Shown one piece after another: positions 13,850 to 25,019 of a DNA stretch of 64,000 bases. Position 1 is the first letter of the stretch. The number at the start of each line of letters is the position of its first letter. The position numbers were made by a program, and so were the translations under genes. The DNA is from Hydrogenophaga sp. Root209. Lineage in GTDB: Bacteria > Pseudomonadota > Gammaproteobacteria > Burkholderiales > Burkholderiaceae_C. The stretch is taken from positions 1 to 64,000 of the forward strand of contig NZ_LMIE01000032.1 of NCBI RefSeq assembly GCF_001428625.1. Direction: 5' to 3'. Below the pieces are notes generated by a model. The model was given only the letters and a program-made list of their open reading frames with translations, was not told the origin of the DNA and did no database searches.

Positions 13850-16762
13850 TCAACTCCAGCGGCGCCTGAGCAGCTTCTGCCCTTCGCTGTAGATCAGCAC
13901 TCCGCTGGCCATCGCAGCGCACACCAGCCACTGTCCCGGCGCCAGCGGCGCCGTGCCGAAGGCGATGTTCAGAAGCGGGACGTGGACGACGGCCAACTGC
14001 ATGCTCAGCGACAGAGCGACGGCACCCCACAGCCACGGGTTGACAAACAGATGGCTGAAGGCGCTGGTGGTGTCCGAGCGCGCGGTGAAGCAGGTGAACA
14101 GGCTGGTGAACACCAGTGTCGTGAATCCTGCCGTGCGGGCCGTGGTCAGGTCGCCCGTACCCTCGATCAACCCGCCCGGCAAATAGAAGTCCATCGTCAG
14201 CAAGCTCACCAAGGCAATCACCACGCCGGTCTGAATCACGCTGGACCACATGCGCGCATCGATCAGGCGCGTGTTTACATGCCGCGGCTTGCGTGCCATC
14301 AGGTCGTCGGTGGCCGGGTCCACGCCCATCGCCAGCGCGGGCGCCGAATCCGTGACGAGGTTGATCCACAGTAACTGGGTAGCTAGCAGCGGCAGCACCA
14401 CGGTGCCGCCCGCACCCGCCGCATCAACGGCGCCGGTGGACTTCAAGCCGATCACGCCAGCCCCCACCACGCCCAGAAACACCGTCAGCACCTCGCCCAT
14501 GTTGGACGACAGCAGGTAGCGCAGGAACTTGCGGATATTGTCCAAGATGGCGCGCCCTTCGCGCACGGCATGCACGATGGTGGCGAAGTTGTCGTCGGCC
14601 AGAATCATCTTGGCCGCTTCCTTGGTCACTTCAGTGCCGGTGACGCCCATCGCGATGCCGATGTCGGCGGCTTTCAAGGCCGGCGCGTCATTCACGCCGT
14701 CACCGGTCATGGCCACGATGTTGCCGTCGGCCTGCAGGGCGTCGACGATGCGCAGCTTGTGGGCCGGTGCCACGCGGGCGTAGACGGATGTCTTGCGCAC
14801 GGCGTCGGCGAAGGCTGCTTCGTCCAGCGCATCGATCTCGGCGCCTGTGAGCGCAGGCGCGCCCGCCTCGACGATGCCGAGGTCTGCCGCAATGCGCGCG
14901 GCCGTTTTCGGGTGGTCGCCGGTGATCATGACGACGCGAATACCAGCGCGGCGCGCTTCGGCAATCGCCACCGCTGCCTCTTCGCGCGGCGGGTCGATCA
15001 TGCCGACGGTGCCGACGAAGATCAGGTCATGCTCCAGCGCTTCGCCAGCCGTGGCTTCTTCGCCCGGCGCCAACGGCCGGTACGCCACAGCCAGCGTGCG
15101 GAGCGCGGCGTCGGTCAGGGTGTCGACATCGGCCAGCAGCCGCGCCCGCAAGGCGTCGTCCAGTGGGGCGACTTCCAACCCCAGGCGCGCCTGCGTGCAA
15201 TGGCTCAGCAGCACGTCGGGCGCCCCTTTGGTGATGGCCACGAGTGCACCGCCGTTTTCGAGGTCACGTTCGATCGTCGTCATCAGCTTGCGCTCTGACG
15301 TGAACGGAACTTCGCCGACACGCTCGAAGCGCCGCTCGCGCCGCTCGGTGACCGTGCCCTGGCCCAGCTTGCGTTCGGCGACCAGGAAGGCGGCTTCGGT
15401 GGGGTCGCCGTGAATCTCCCACGCGCCGCCTTCGGTTTTGCGCAAGTCGGCGTTACCGGCCAGGCTGCCACCGCTGAGCACGACAATGGCCTCGCTGCGC
15501 AGCGGCCCCTCGAGCAACTCAACCCGCTCGCCACCGCCCGGCTCGGCCTGGTGAACCTGTCCGTCAGGCGCATACCCCACCCCGCTGATGCGTGTGTCGC
15601 CGGAAGCGGTCATCACGCGTTCGATGGTCATCTCTGATTTCGTCAAGGTGCCGGTCTTGTCGGAGCAGATCACTGAGGCGGAGCCAAGCGTCTCCACCGA
15701 CGACAGGTTCTTGACGATGGCCTGGTGCTTGGCCATGCGCTGCACACCCAACGCGAGCACCACCGCCAGAATGGCGGGCAGCCCCTCGGGCACCGCGGCC
15801 ACGGCCAGCGAAACCCCCAGCAGCAACACGTGCACCACATCGGCTGTGCTGCGGATGTCGGAGATAAGCAGGATGGTGCCCACCACCACGATGGCGATGG
15901 CCACAACCGCCAGGCCCAGCGTGCGGCCGATTTGTGCCACCTCCTTTTCCAGCGGAGTCGGTTCCTCGGCGGTGGCCTCCAGAAGCGCCGCAACGTGGCC
16001 CATCTGGGTGGCCATGCCGGTGGCCGTCACCACAGCACGGCCAGTGCCCTGCGCCACCGCCGTACCCTTGAAAACCATGTCGAGCTTGTCACCGAGCGCC
16101 ACCGGCTTGGGCAGCGTGGCGGTGGCCTTGAGAACGGCCTCGCTCTCGCCAGTCAACGCGGCCTCTTGGACACGCAGCGCCGTGGCTTGAAGCAGGCGCG
16201 CGTCGGCGCCGATGGCATCGCCTTCAGCCAGCACCAGCACGTCGCCGCGCACCAGCTCGGCGCTGGGCACACGTTGCGGCTTGCCGTCGCGCAGCACGGT
16301 TGCAGTGGCAGCCGTCATCTTCGCCAGGGCTGCCACCGCGTTCTGCGCCTTCGCCTCCTGCACGTGGCCGATCACCGCGTTCAACAGAATGACGGCAGCA
16401 ATGACGATCGCGTCCACCGGCCAGCCCCTTCCTTCATTACCTGCGCCTTCGACCCACCAGGCGACCAGAGCCACGGCCACCGCCGCCAGCAACAGGTAGA
16501 TCAGCGGGTCCTGGAACTGCGCCAGCGCACGCCGCCAGGCCGGGACCGGCGGTGCCGCACGCAGCTCATTGGGGCTGCCATGGGCAAGCCGGCTCGCAGC
16601 TTCCTGCGCGCTCAGGCCGGTCTCGACATTCACCCCAAGCGCCACCGCCACGGCATCAGCGTCGATGATTGACGCGTCGGCGATGCTGCCGATATCCCCT
16701 ATGTCGCCGCTTTCACCGTTGTCGCCAGGTTCGCTGGGCTGGCCGGCTGCTACCTGCGTCAT
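13850..16762 (-). CDS. Cation-transporting P-type ATPase (P2A, Ca2+-type)
   Basis: This 970-residue protein starts at ATG 16762, which overlaps the ackA stop by four bases. It has the cation-ATPase N-terminal domain (LSAQEAASRLAHGSPNEL), actuator TGES, the M4 motif PEGLPAILAVVLALG, phosphorylation site DKTGTLT and hinge [17 protein letters not shown], with a C-terminal group of helices (LLWINLVTDSAPALAMG). PEGL in M4 and the NLVTD helix point to Ca2+ or a related divalent cation rather than heavy metals. Being co-transcribed with acetate kinase would tie ion export to the ATP made by the phosphoketolase route. Confidence 0.88.
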   Translation of the reverse strand: MTQVAAGQPSEPGDNGESGDIGDIGSIADASIIDADAVAVALGVNVETGLSAQEAASRLAHGSPNELRAAPPVPAWRRALAQFQDPLIYLLLAAVAVALVAWWVEGAGNEGRGWPVDAIVIAAVILLNAVIGHVQEAKAQNAVAALAKMTAATATVLRDGKPQRVPSAELVRGDVLVLAEGDAIGADARLLQATALRVQEAALTGESEAVLKATATLPKPVALGDKLDMVFKGTAVAQGTGRAVVTATGMATQMGHVAALLEATAEEPTPLEKEVAQIGRTLGLAVVAIAIVVVGTILLISDIRSTADVVHVLLLGVSLAVAAVPEGLPAILAVVLALGVQRMAKHQAIVKNLSSVETLGSASVICSDKTGTLTKSEMTIERVMTASGDTRISGVGYAPDGQVHQAEPGGGERVELLEGPLRSEAIVVLSGGSLAGNADLRKTEGGAWEIHGDPTEAAFLVAERKLGQGTVTERRERRFERVGEVPFTSERKLMTTIERDLENGGALVAITKGAPDVLLSHCTQARLGLEVAPLDDALRARLLADVDTLTDAALRTLAVAYRPLAPGEEATAGEALEHDLIFVGTVGMIDPPREEAAVAIAEARRAGIRVVMITGDHPKTAARIAADLGIVEAGAPALTGAEIDALDEAAFADAVRKTSVYARVAPAHKLRIVDALQADGNIVAMTGDGVNDAPALKAADIGIAMGVTGTEVTKEAAKMILADDNFATIVHAVREGRAILDNIRKFLRYLLSSNMGEVLTVFLGVVGAGVIGLKSTGAVDAAGAGGTVVLPLLATQLLWINLVTDSAPALAMGVDPATDDLMARKPRHVNTRLIDARMWSSVIQTGVVIALVSLLTMDFYLPGGLIEGTGDLTTARTAGFTTLVFTSLFTCFTARSDTTSAFSHLFVNPWLWGAVALSLSMQLAVVHVPLLNIAFGTAPLAPGQWLVCAAMASGVLIYSEGQKLLRRRWS

Positions 16763-17859
16763 GCGAGCAACGCCCAAGTGTGGCGGGCGATCTGCTCGTC
16801 CTCTTGCGAGGCCAGTACCAGCACCTGGAAGCGCGACGTGCGGTCGCTGCCGGGATTGGCTGCAGCGCGGTTACACGATTCGTCGCGGCTGACACCGATC
16901 CATCCGAGCCCCTCACAGATCTCGCTGCGCACCAGCGCGTCGTTCTCACCGATGCCGCCGGTGAAGACGAGCATGTCCAGGCCACAGAGTGCGGCGCTCA
17001 TCGCGGCCACCTGCTTTCGCACGGAATAGCAGAACATCTCTATGGCCAGGCGCGCATCACGGTTCGACGCAGCAGCTTCATGCAGGCGCCGCATGTCGCC
17101 GCTGACTCCCGATATGCCCAGCAGGCCGGAGTTTTGATCGATCAATGCTGCGAGCTTGGCGGCATCGAGCTTCTTCTCGCGCATCAGGTAGACGAGCACA
17201 CCAGGGTCGAGATCGCCGCTGCGTGTGCCCATGATGACCCCACCGCTGGGCGTCAAGCCCATGCTCGTGTCGATCGACTGACCGTCCTTCAACGCGGTGA
17301 TGCTGGCGCCGTTGCCGAGGTGGGCGATCACCAGACGCTTCGGCACGACGTCGCCGAGCTGCCGCACGATCGATTCCAGAGAGAGGCCGTGAAACCCGTA
17401 GCGATGCAGGCCCTCCGACAACAGCTCCCGGGCAATCGGCAGCACGCGGGCCACTTCGGGCAAGCTGGCATGAAACTGGGTGTCGAAACACGCCACCTGC
17501 GCAATGCCGGGAAAGTGGGCCTGCGTGGCCCGAATGAGCGCCAGCTCGGCGGGTGTGTGCAGCGGCGCGAAGGCCGCCGCAGCTTGCAGTTGCCGCATCA
17601 CCGCGTCGTCGATACGGCAATGTTGGCGCAGCGCCGGCCCGCCGTGAACGATGCGGTGTCCGATGGCGTCGGGTGGCGGCATCCCAGCTGTTGCGAGAAC
17701 GCTGGCGACACGGGTCAGCGCGTCCCTATGGTCGGCCGTGCCGGCTGTGGAGACAGTCTCGCTGAGCAGTTCCTCGGCACCTGCCGAATCGACGCGGTAC
17801 AAACCGAACTTCAGCGATGACGAGCCGCTGTTCAGCGCCAGGATGTTCAGCGTGCTCAC
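16759..17859 (-). CDS. ackA: Acetate kinase
   Basis: Converts acetyl phosphate and ADP to acetate and ATP. It is 366 residues long, from GTG 17859 in a GTGA overlap with the phosphoketolase stop; this is a little shorter than the usual ~400. Motifs are [13 protein letters not shown] (phosphate loop), [37 protein letters not shown] and [10 protein letters not shown]. Its place directly after phosphoketolase makes it the ATP-yielding step of that route. It overlaps the P2A ATPase downstream by four bases. Confidence 0.95.
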   Translation of the reverse strand: MSTLNILALNSGSSSLKFGLYRVDSAGAEELLSETVSTAGTADHRDALTRVASVLATAGMPPPDAIGHRIVHGGPALRQHCRIDDAVMRQLQAAAAFAPLHTPAELALIRATQAHFPGIAQVACFDTQFHASLPEVARVLPIARELLSEGLHRYGFHGLSLESIVRQLGDVVPKRLVIAHLGNGASITALKDGQSIDTSMGLTPSGGVIMGTRSGDLDPGVLVYLMREKKLDAAKLAALIDQNSGLLGISGVSGDMRRLHEAAASNRDARLAIEMFCYSVRKQVAAMSAALCGLDMLVFTGGIGENDALVRSEICEGLGWIGVSRDESCNRAAANPGSDRTSRFQVLVLASQEDEQIARHTWALLA

Positions 17860-20237
17860 GAATCGGTCTTCGCCGGCGACCAACGCCAGTCCAGAATCTC
17901 GGGCATATCGTCGCCGTGTTCGGCGATATGGCGCTTGTGGCGCTGCAGGGTGGCCTCAAAGCGCGCAACTTCGGCCTCGACCTGGCCCGCAAGTCTGGGG
18001 ATACGCCGGATCGCGTCCAGCGCCAGTTGATAGCGGTCCAGGTTGTTCAGCACCACCATGTCGAACGGCGTCGTCGTGGTGCCCTCTTCCTTGTAGCCGC
18101 GCACATGGATGTTGGCGTGGTTGCGCCGCCGGTAGGTCAGCTTGTGAATGATTGCGGGGTAACCGTGGAAGGCGAAGATCACCGGCTTGTCAATGCTGAA
18201 CAAAGCATCGAACTCATGGTCGGCCAGCCCGTGCGGATGTTCCGAGGGCGGTTGCAACACCATCAAATCGACGACGTTGACGAAGCGGATGCAGATGTCG
18301 GGCACGTAGCTGCGCAGCAGCGTCACGGCGGCCAGCGCTTCCAGCGTCGGCACGTCACCGGCGCAGACCATCACGACGTCGGGGTCCCGGGCATCGTTGC
18401 TGGCCCACTCCCACACGCCTGCGCCCGCGGCGCAGTGGCGCACGGCCGCGTCCATGTCCAGCCACTGCGGCGCCGGCTGCTTGCCGGCAATGATCAGGTT
18501 CACGTAGTTGCGGCTGCGCAGGCAATGGTCGGCCACCGACAGCAGCGTGTTGGCGTCGGGCGGCAGGTAGATCCGCACCACGTCGGCCTTCTTGCTCGCA
18601 ACGTGGTCGATGAAGCCGGGGTCCTGGTGCGAAAAGCCGTTGTGGTCCTGCCGCCAGACATGTGAGGTGAGCAGGTAGTTCAACGACGCGATCGGCTTTC
18701 GCCAGGGAATGCCGTTGCACACCTTGAGCCATTTGGCGTGCTGGTTGAACATCGAGTCGATGATGTGGATAAACGCCTCGTAGCACGAGAACAGGCCGTG
18801 GCGTCCCGTCAGCAGGTAGCCTTCGAGCCAGCCTTCGCACAGGTGCTCGCTCAACACTTCCATCACCCGGCCATCGGCGCTGAGGTGGTTATCTCGCTCT
18901 TCCTGCACATCGTCCAGCCACACCTTGCCGGTAACTTCGAACACGGCATCCAGCCGATTCGACGCAGTTTCATCCGGGCCGAAGAGTCTGAAGTTGGCAG
19001 CTTTCAAGTTGAGTCTCATCACGTCGCGCAGGAAAGTGCCAAGGACGCGTGTGGCCTCGCCCTCCACCACCCCTGGCTCGGTCACCGCAACGGCGTAGTC
19101 ACGGAAGGAAGGCATGTTCAGCGGCTTCAGGAGCGCGCCCCCGTTGGCGTGCGGATTGCAGCCCATCCGGCGTTGACCTGTTGGTGCCAGCGCAGCCAAC
19201 CCCTCACGGAACTGACCATCCAGGTCGAACAGCTCCTCGGGTCGGTAGCTCTTGAGCCAGCTTTCAAGTTGCTGCACGTGCCCAGCGGTCTTGAACTCGG
19301 CAATGGGCACCTGGTGCGAGCGCCAGCTGCCTTCCACCTGTTTGCCGTCAACGTGACTCGGCCCGGTCCAGCCTTTAGGCGTGCACAAGACGATCATTGG
19401 CCAGCGTGGGCGATTCACAGGCTGCTCGGGGCCCAGCGCTCGAGCCTGCTGTTGGAAGGCGCGTATCTGCACCAGCACCGCATCCAGCGTGGCGGCCAAA
19501 GCCTGGTGCACCAACACGGGGTCGTCGCCTTCGACGAAATGCGGCTCGTGACCATAGCCACGCATCAGATCGGTCAGCTCTTCCCGGCTGATGCGTGCCA
19601 ACACCGTGGGGTTGGCGATCTTGTAGCCATTGAGGTGCAGGATCGGCAGCACCGCACCGTCGCGCGCGGGGTTCAGGAACTTGTTGGAGTGCCAACTCGC
19701 CGCCAGTGCGCCGGTCTCTGCCTCACCGTCGCCAACGACGCAGGCAACGATGAGATCGGGGTTGTCGAATGCCGCGCCGTAGGCGTGCGCCAGCGAGTAC
19801 CCCAACTCACCGCCCTCATGGATCGAGCCCGGAAGTTCGGGCGATACATGGCTGGGCACGCCCTGCGGCCACGAGAATTGCCGAAACAGCCGCTGCAGGC
19901 CGTTGCGGTTGCGTTCGATGGCCGGGTAGTGTTCGGTGTACGACCCCTCCAGATAGCTGTTCGCCACGATGCCCGGCCCGCCGTGGCCAGGACCCATGAC
20001 GTAGATCATGTTCACGTCATGCTCTTTGATCAGCCGGTTCAGATGGACATACAGAAGGTTCAAACCTGGCGTCGTGCCCCAATGACCCAACAGGCGCGGC
20101 TTGATGTCTGCGAGCGTGAGCGGGCGCTCCAGCAACGGGTTGTCTCGCAGGTAGATCTGCCCGACCGACAAGTAGTTCGCCGCACGCCAGTAGGCATCGA
20201 TCTTCTGCAGAATGTCAGGCGTCAAGGAATCAGACAT
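17856..20237 (-). CDS. xfp: Xylulose-5-phosphate/fructose-6-phosphate phosphoketolase
   Basis: A thiamine-diphosphate enzyme of 793 residues, full length for the family. It splits xylulose-5-P (and often fructose-6-P) with phosphate to acetyl phosphate plus glyceraldehyde-3-P (or erythrose-4-P). Visible motifs are [10 protein letters not shown] (residues 51-60), [19 protein letters not shown] (82-100), [18 protein letters not shown] and the ThDP motif GDGEAETG (169-176). Its start overlaps the pgm end by 8 bp. Transketolase and transaldolase in the same operon would supply its sugar phosphates, and ackA uses its product. Confidence 0.96.
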   Translation of the reverse strand: MSDSLTPDILQKIDAYWRAANYLSVGQIYLRDNPLLERPLTLADIKPRLLGHWGTTPGLNLLYVHLNRLIKEHDVNMIYVMGPGHGGPGIVANSYLEGSYTEHYPAIERNRNGLQRLFRQFSWPQGVPSHVSPELPGSIHEGGELGYSLAHAYGAAFDNPDLIVACVVGDGEAETGALAASWHSNKFLNPARDGAVLPILHLNGYKIANPTVLARISREELTDLMRGYGHEPHFVEGDDPVLVHQALAATLDAVLVQIRAFQQQARALGPEQPVNRPRWPMIVLCTPKGWTGPSHVDGKQVEGSWRSHQVPIAEFKTAGHVQQLESWLKSYRPEELFDLDGQFREGLAALAPTGQRRMGCNPHANGGALLKPLNMPSFRDYAVAVTEPGVVEGEATRVLGTFLRDVMRLNLKAANFRLFGPDETASNRLDAVFEVTGKVWLDDVQEERDNHLSADGRVMEVLSEHLCEGWLEGYLLTGRHGLFSCYEAFIHIIDSMFNQHAKWLKVCNGIPWRKPIASLNYLLTSHVWRQDHNGFSHQDPGFIDHVASKKADVVRIYLPPDANTLLSVADHCLRSRNYVNLIIAGKQPAPQWLDMDAAVRHCAAGAGVWEWASNDARDPDVVMVCAGDVPTLEALAAVTLLRSYVPDICIRFVNVVDLMVLQPPSEHPHGLADHEFDALFSIDKPVIFAFHGYPAIIHKLTYRRRNHANIHVRGYKEEGTTTTPFDMVVLNNLDRYQLALDAIRRIPRLAGQVEAEVARFEATLQRHKRHIAEHGDDMPEILDWRWSPAKTDS

Positions 20238-21939
20238 GGAGGCCTTTCGGGGTCATTGAGTTGTGCGGTGGAGGCGCAGACGAAATCGCCGTGTCGACGA
20301 TGGCCTGCGCTTCTTTCAAGATGCGCTGCAGGTGTTCTGCGCCCACAAAGCTCTCGGCGTAGATCTTGTAGATGTTTTCGGTGCCGGAGGGCCGCGCAGC
20401 GAACCAGCCGCTGGCGGTATTGACCTTGATGCCACCGACAGGCTCACCGTTGCCGGGTGCATGGCTGAGGATGCTTTCGATGCGCTCCCCGGCCAGTTCG
20501 GTCGCTGTGAGGTGCTCTCGGGTGAGCGCCGCGAGTTGCGCCTTCTGCCGCACCGTCGCAGAGGCCTGCACCCGGCTTGCCACCGGGCTGCCGAACTCTT
20601 GCGCCAAAGCCGCATAGCGTTCGCCAGGGTCGAAGCCGGTGCGCGCAGTGATTTCGCCAGACAGCAGCGCAGCGGCGATGCCGTCCTTGTCGATCGTCCA
20701 GGCCGACCCATCGCGGCGCAGGAACGTGGCGCCTGCACTCTCTTCGCCCGCAAAGCCGAGCGCGCCGCTCTCCAAGCCACTGGCAAACCACTTGAAACCG
20801 ACCGGCATCTCAACCAGTTGGCGACCCAGCCTGGCCGCGAGCCGATCGATCAGCCGGCTGCTGACGACGGTCTTGCCAACTGAAGCCTGTTTGCCCCAGC
20901 TCGGCCGGTGTTGGAACAGGTAGTCGATGGCCACCGCCAGGTAGTGATCGGGCGACAGCAAGCCAGCCCCTGGAACGACGATGCCGTGGCGGTCGTGGTC
21001 GGTGTCACAGGCGAAAGCGATGTCGAAGCGGTCCTTCAAGTCCACCAACCGCTGCATGGCGTGCGGCGACGAGGGGTCCATGCGGATCTGTCCGTCCCAG
21101 TCCAGCGGCATGAAAGCGAAGGTCGGGTCGACGATCTCGCTGATGACGGTGAGGTCCAGGCGGTAGCGCTCCGCAATGGCCGCCCAGTAGTGCACTCCAG
21201 CGCCCCCCAGGGGATCCACGCCCATGCGTACCTTCGCCTCGCGGATCACGTCCATGTCGATCACGTTGCCGAGATCGGCCACGTAGGCGTTCAGAAAATC
21301 GTGGCGGTGCGTCGTTGCGGCCCGCAGCGCCTGGGCGTGCGGGATGCGCTTCACGCCTTCAAGGCGCGCTTGGAGAAGCCGATTGGACTCGGCCTCGACC
21401 CAGTTCGTGATCTCCCGGCCGGCCGGACCTCCGTGCGGCGGGTTGTACTTGAAGCCGCCGTCGCGCGGCGGGTTGTGTGAGGGTGTCATGACGATGCCGT
21501 CGGCGACGCCTGCGTCTTCCGAATGCAGGCGCCCCCGGTTGTAGCCCAGGATCGCGTGCGAGACTGCCGGCGTCGGCGTGTACTCGTCGTTTGTCGCCAG
21601 CATCACATCGACGCCGTTGGCGGCCAGTACTTCGAGCGCACTGGCGCACGCGGGCTGCGAGAGCGCGTGCGTGTCGATGCCCAGGAACAACGGCCCGTCG
21701 ATGTTGTGGGCTCTGCGGTAGTGGCAAATCGCCTGCGTGATCGCCAGCACATGCCATTCGTTGAACGACACGTCGATGGCCGAGCCGCGGTGGCCCGAGG
21801 TGCCGAATGCAACGCGCTGCGCCAAGACCGTGGGGTCGGGCACGTTCGCGAAGTAGGCGGCAACGAGCGCGGACACGTCGACGAGCGACGATGGCGGCGC
21901 CGGGTGGCCGGCCAATGGGCTGATGCCGCTGCCTGCCAT
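20230..21939 (-). CDS. pgm: Phosphoglucomutase (alpha-D-glucose)
   Basis: Interconverts glucose-1-P and glucose-6-P. It is 569 residues from ATG 21939, seven bases after the tkt stop. Signature sites are [14 protein letters not shown], the phosphoserine loop TPSHNP (Ser154), the metal loop [10 protein letters not shown], the sugar loop GFAGEESAG and the phosphate-binding [12 protein letters not shown]. In this operon it would feed glucose-1-P from glycogen or other glucan breakdown into the phosphoketolase route. The Ser-Gly-His N-terminal segment matches the bacterial pgm rather than the PMM/PGM type. Confidence 0.93.
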   Translation of the reverse strand: MAGSGISPLAGHPAPPSSLVDVSALVAAYFANVPDPTVLAQRVAFGTSGHRGSAIDVSFNEWHVLAITQAICHYRRAHNIDGPLFLGIDTHALSQPACASALEVLAANGVDVMLATNDEYTPTPAVSHAILGYNRGRLHSEDAGVADGIVMTPSHNPPRDGGFKYNPPHGGPAGREITNWVEAESNRLLQARLEGVKRIPHAQALRAATTHRHDFLNAYVADLGNVIDMDVIREAKVRMGVDPLGGAGVHYWAAIAERYRLDLTVISEIVDPTFAFMPLDWDGQIRMDPSSPHAMQRLVDLKDRFDIAFACDTDHDRHGIVVPGAGLLSPDHYLAVAIDYLFQHRPSWGKQASVGKTVVSSRLIDRLAARLGRQLVEMPVGFKWFASGLESGALGFAGEESAGATFLRRDGSAWTIDKDGIAAALLSGEITARTGFDPGERYAALAQEFGSPVASRVQASATVRQKAQLAALTREHLTATELAGERIESILSHAPGNGEPVGGIKVNTASGWFAARPSGTENIYKIYAESFVGAEHLQRILKEAQAIVDTAISSAPPPHNSMTPKGLHV

Positions 21940-21946
21940 CTTGCGC

Positions 21947-24079
21947 CTACGCCTTCTGCGCGTGCCGCGCGATCTGTTCCCTGGCAGCAACCACGACGTG
22001 GGCGACATCGAAGCCGAAATGGACTTGCGCAACCTGGCCTGGCGCCGAGATGCCGAACGAGCGCATGCCGATGATCGTCCCGCCCCGGCCGACATAACGC
22101 TCCCAACCGAGCGGCGACGCGGCCTCGACCGAAACGCGCGCCTCCACGTCAGGCGGCAGCACGCTGTCGCGGTATTCGGCACTCTGGCCTTCAAACAGGT
22201 CCCACGACGGCATGCTGATTACGCGGGCAAGAATGCCTTCGCCCTTCAGTTGCTCGTAGGCGGAGATGCACAGCGCCACTTCGCTTCCGGTGGCCAGCAG
22301 CAGCACATCGGGCTTGCCGCCCTGCGCATCGGCCAGCACGTAGGCCCCCCGCGCCACACCGCTGGCGCTGGCGTACCGGCTGCGGTCCAGCGTAGGCAGC
22401 GCCTGGCGCGACAGCACCAGGCTGGCCGGCCTGTCGGTCAGCTGCATCACCACGCGCCAGGCCTCAACCACCTCGTTGGCGTCAGCCGGGCGCAGCACCA
22501 CCATGCCGGGCATCGCGCGGAACGACGCCAACTGCTCCACCGGCTGGTGCGTCGGCCCGTCTTCGCCCATGCTGATCGAATCGTGGGTCCAGATGTAGAT
22601 GACCGGCAAACCCATCATCGCGCTGAGGCGGATCGCGCCGCGGCAGTAGTCGGTGAAGATGAAGAAACTCGCTGCGAAAGGACGCAACTTCGACAGCGCC
22701 AAGCCGTTGGCGATGGCGCACATGGCATGTTCGCGAACGCCGAAATGGAGGTTGCGGCCGGCGTAATCGTCGATCGCGCCGACTTCGTCGCTACCAGTGG
22801 GCGGCTCGAATTCGCCAGCGATGGTCAACGCCGTCTTGGTCGAAGGCGCCAGGTCTGCCGCCCCGCCCAGCAGCCAGGGCATCTGCTGCGCGATCGCGCT
22901 CAACACCTGGCCCGATGCCTCCCGCGTGGCCAGGCCCTTGGCATCGGCTGCAAAGCTTGGAAGCGCACGGTCCCAACCCGGCGGCAATTGGCGTTGCTGC
23001 TGGGCATCAATCTGCGCCGCGAGTTCGGGGTACAGCGCCCGGTAGGCTGTGAAGCGTGCGTTCCATGCTTGGTGCGCGCTGGCTCCGCGCTGGCCGAACC
23101 CGGCGCTGAAATGCGCCTGCACACCAGCGGGCACAGCGAAGGTCGCATCGGGGTCGAAGCCATAGAACTGCTTCGTCAGCCGCACTTCATCGGCGCCCAG
23201 CGCCTCGCCATGTGCTTGCTTGCTGTCCTGCTTGTTCGGCGACCCGTAGCCGATGTGGCTTTGCACAATCACCAGCGTCGGCCGGTCCAGCGCCTCCATG
23301 AAGACCTGCATGCCGCGCGTGAGTGCGTCCAGGTCGTTGGCGTCGGCCACACGAACGACGCGCCAGCCATAGGCCTCGAAGCGCGCCCCGACATCTTCAG
23401 TGAAGGTGATGGTCGTCGAGCCTTCGATGCTGATGCGGTTGGCGTCATAGACCCAGCACAGCCGCGACAGCTTCAGATGGCCGGCCAGCGACGCCGCTTC
23501 GGCGCTCACGCCCTCCATCATGTCGCCGTCGCTGCACAACGCGAACACGCGGTGGGTGAATATGTCGTGGCCAGGGCGGTTGTAAGTAGCTGCCAGCCAG
23601 GCCTGTGCCATCGCCATGCCCACGCTGGTGGCAACGCCCTGCCCGAGCGGGCCGGTGGTGGTCTCCACACCCGAGGTCCAGCCGTATTCCGGGTGACCGG
23701 TGCAGCGGCTGCCCGCCTGGCGGAAGGTCTTCAAGTCTTGCAGCGCCACCGCCAGCGAGCCCGGCTGGGGGTAGCTTGCGCCGGTGCCCAACACGCCGCA
23801 CAAGTACAGCAGGCTGTAAAGCAGCGCCGATGCGTGGCCGGCCGAGAGCACAAAGCGATCCCTGTCAGCCCATTCGGGATCGTTCGGGTCATAGCACAGG
23901 AAGCGCTGCCACAAGCAATAGGCGATCGGCGCGGCACCCATCGGCGTGCCGGGGTGGCCCGAGTTCGCCTGCTGCACGGCATCGATGGACAGCGTGCGCA
24001 GCGTGTCGATGCACAGTTGGTCGAGTCGCCCGGCCTCGCAGGAGGGGGCATCGGCTGGCTGGTTCAACCGGTCATTCAT
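21947..24079 (-). CDS. tkt: Transketolase
   Basis: A thiamine-diphosphate enzyme of 710 residues that moves two-carbon units between sugar phosphates. I place the start at ATG 24079 ([18 protein letters not shown]), which overlaps the DUF2090 stop by 8 bp. Motifs are [48 protein letters not shown] (ThDP loop) and [10 protein letters not shown]; the pyrimidine domain has HFGVREHAM. It supplies xylulose-5-P to the phosphoketolase gene two steps downstream. Confidence 0.94.
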   Translation of the reverse strand: MNDRLNQPADAPSCEAGRLDQLCIDTLRTLSIDAVQQANSGHPGTPMGAAPIAYCLWQRFLCYDPNDPEWADRDRFVLSAGHASALLYSLLYLCGVLGTGASYPQPGSLAVALQDLKTFRQAGSRCTGHPEYGWTSGVETTTGPLGQGVATSVGMAMAQAWLAATYNRPGHDIFTHRVFALCSDGDMMEGVSAEAASLAGHLKLSRLCWVYDANRISIEGSTTITFTEDVGARFEAYGWRVVRVADANDLDALTRGMQVFMEALDRPTLVIVQSHIGYGSPNKQDSKQAHGEALGADEVRLTKQFYGFDPDATFAVPAGVQAHFSAGFGQRGASAHQAWNARFTAYRALYPELAAQIDAQQQRQLPPGWDRALPSFAADAKGLATREASGQVLSAIAQQMPWLLGGAADLAPSTKTALTIAGEFEPPTGSDEVGAIDDYAGRNLHFGVREHAMCAIANGLALSKLRPFAASFFIFTDYCRGAIRLSAMMGLPVIYIWTHDSISMGEDGPTHQPVEQLASFRAMPGMVVLRPADANEVVEAWRVVMQLTDRPASLVLSRQALPTLDRSRYASASGVARGAYVLADAQGGKPDVLLLATGSEVALCISAYEQLKGEGILARVISMPSWDLFEGQSAEYRDSVLPPDVEARVSVEAASPLGWERYVGRGGTIIGMRSFGISAPGQVAQVHFGFDVAHVVVAAREQIARHAQKA

Positions 24080-25019
24080 GGCCGGCTCTGGTCGGGGCAT
24101 CGGCACTGGCGAGGCGCGCCGTCTCAAAGGTACCGACCCACTCAAGCAACCGCGTGGCGACTTGTTGCACCGCCTCGGAGCGTGATTTTTTCTGTGCTTG
24201 CCAGCCGAGGACTGCATCCCAGAAGGTCGTGCGGCCGACCGCAAAGCCGATGAAACCGGGGACAGCCGCCGCAGTGGCCAACCAGTGTCGCACCTGCGTT
24301 GCATCGGCACCGCGGCCGAGCACGATGCACCCCACTGTGCCGCGCCCGTCGCAGCGCGCTGCAGCGACGACGCGCTCGCAGTCGCCACGTTGCGCCAGGC
24401 CCTCGACCTTCCACACGTCGGGCTCGACGCCGGCATCTTGCAGTTGGCGAATCGCCTCTTGCATCAGCATGGGGCGCAGGTCGCGGTCGTAGGCGTCCTT
24501 GTCGCCACCCAGGCGCTGCAGTTGCGCCTTGGTGGCTGGTACCAGCAACTCGAACATAAAGCGCCGCCGGGCGCGCCGGCAGTGCTCGGAAAGCTGCTTC
24601 AGGCGGCCGGACTGGCGCTGATTCAGGGCTGCGTCACCCTCAACGTTGTAGCGCACCAGCGCTTTGGCGAATGTCGGGTCGAAGCTCTCGATGTGGTGCA
24701 TGAAGTCGGCGCCGTACTCGAACTCGAACTCCTCCGAGCCACTTTGTTCGGTGGGCAGAGCGGTGACGAAGCCTCGCCTGCGCGCGTCGCGCAGGATGTC
24801 AGCACCGAATTCCTCATCTACAAGAATGCCGCCCGCTGGAAGAGGCACACCTTTTTCGATGGCGGCCACGAAGCCCTCATAAATCAGCTGTTTGCTGTCG
24901 CAGACGCGCACAGCCTGCTGGGCCGACAGCGGTGGCGCGAAATTGAACAGGCTTTTCACATAGGAGTGCCGATGATCGAACGGCAGCAGATACAGCGGCT
25001 TGTCGTATCCGAGATTCAT
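24072..25019 (-). CDS. DUF2090 protein, class I aldolase-like
   Basis: The protein has 315 residues from ATG 25019, in a four-base overlap with tal. It matches DUF2090, the domain found at the C-terminus of some IolC-type proteins and related to LacD-like (beta/alpha)8 aldolases. Phrases include YLLPFDHRHSY, PAGGILVDEEFGADIL, FEFEYGADFMHHIESFDP, EPDVWKVEGL and GCIVLGRGAD, ending GFIGFAVGRTTFWDAV. The Lys in DVWKVEG is the candidate Schiff-base residue. Its substrate is unknown. Lying between transaldolase and transketolase, it may split or condense a sugar phosphate in this route. Confidence 0.8.
   Translation of the reverse strand: MNLGYDKPLYLLPFDHRHSYVKSLFNFAPPLSAQQAVRVCDSKQLIYEGFVAAIEKGVPLPAGGILVDEEFGADILRDARRRGFVTALPTEQSGSEEFEFEYGADFMHHIESFDPTFAKALVRYNVEGDAALNQRQSGRLKQLSEHCRRARRRFMFELLVPATKAQLQRLGGDKDAYDRDLRPMLMQEAIRQLQDAGVEPDVWKVEGLAQRGDCERVVAAARCDGRGTVGCIVLGRGADATQVRHWLATAAAVPGFIGFAVGRTTFWDAVLGWQAQKKSRSEAVQQVATRLLEWVGTFETARLASADAPTRAGHE

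Noticed and set aside
21923-24253. Plus-strand open frame of 776 codons opposite pgm and tkt
   Set aside because: Composition is shadow-like, and the minus-strand transketolase is full length with every motif.
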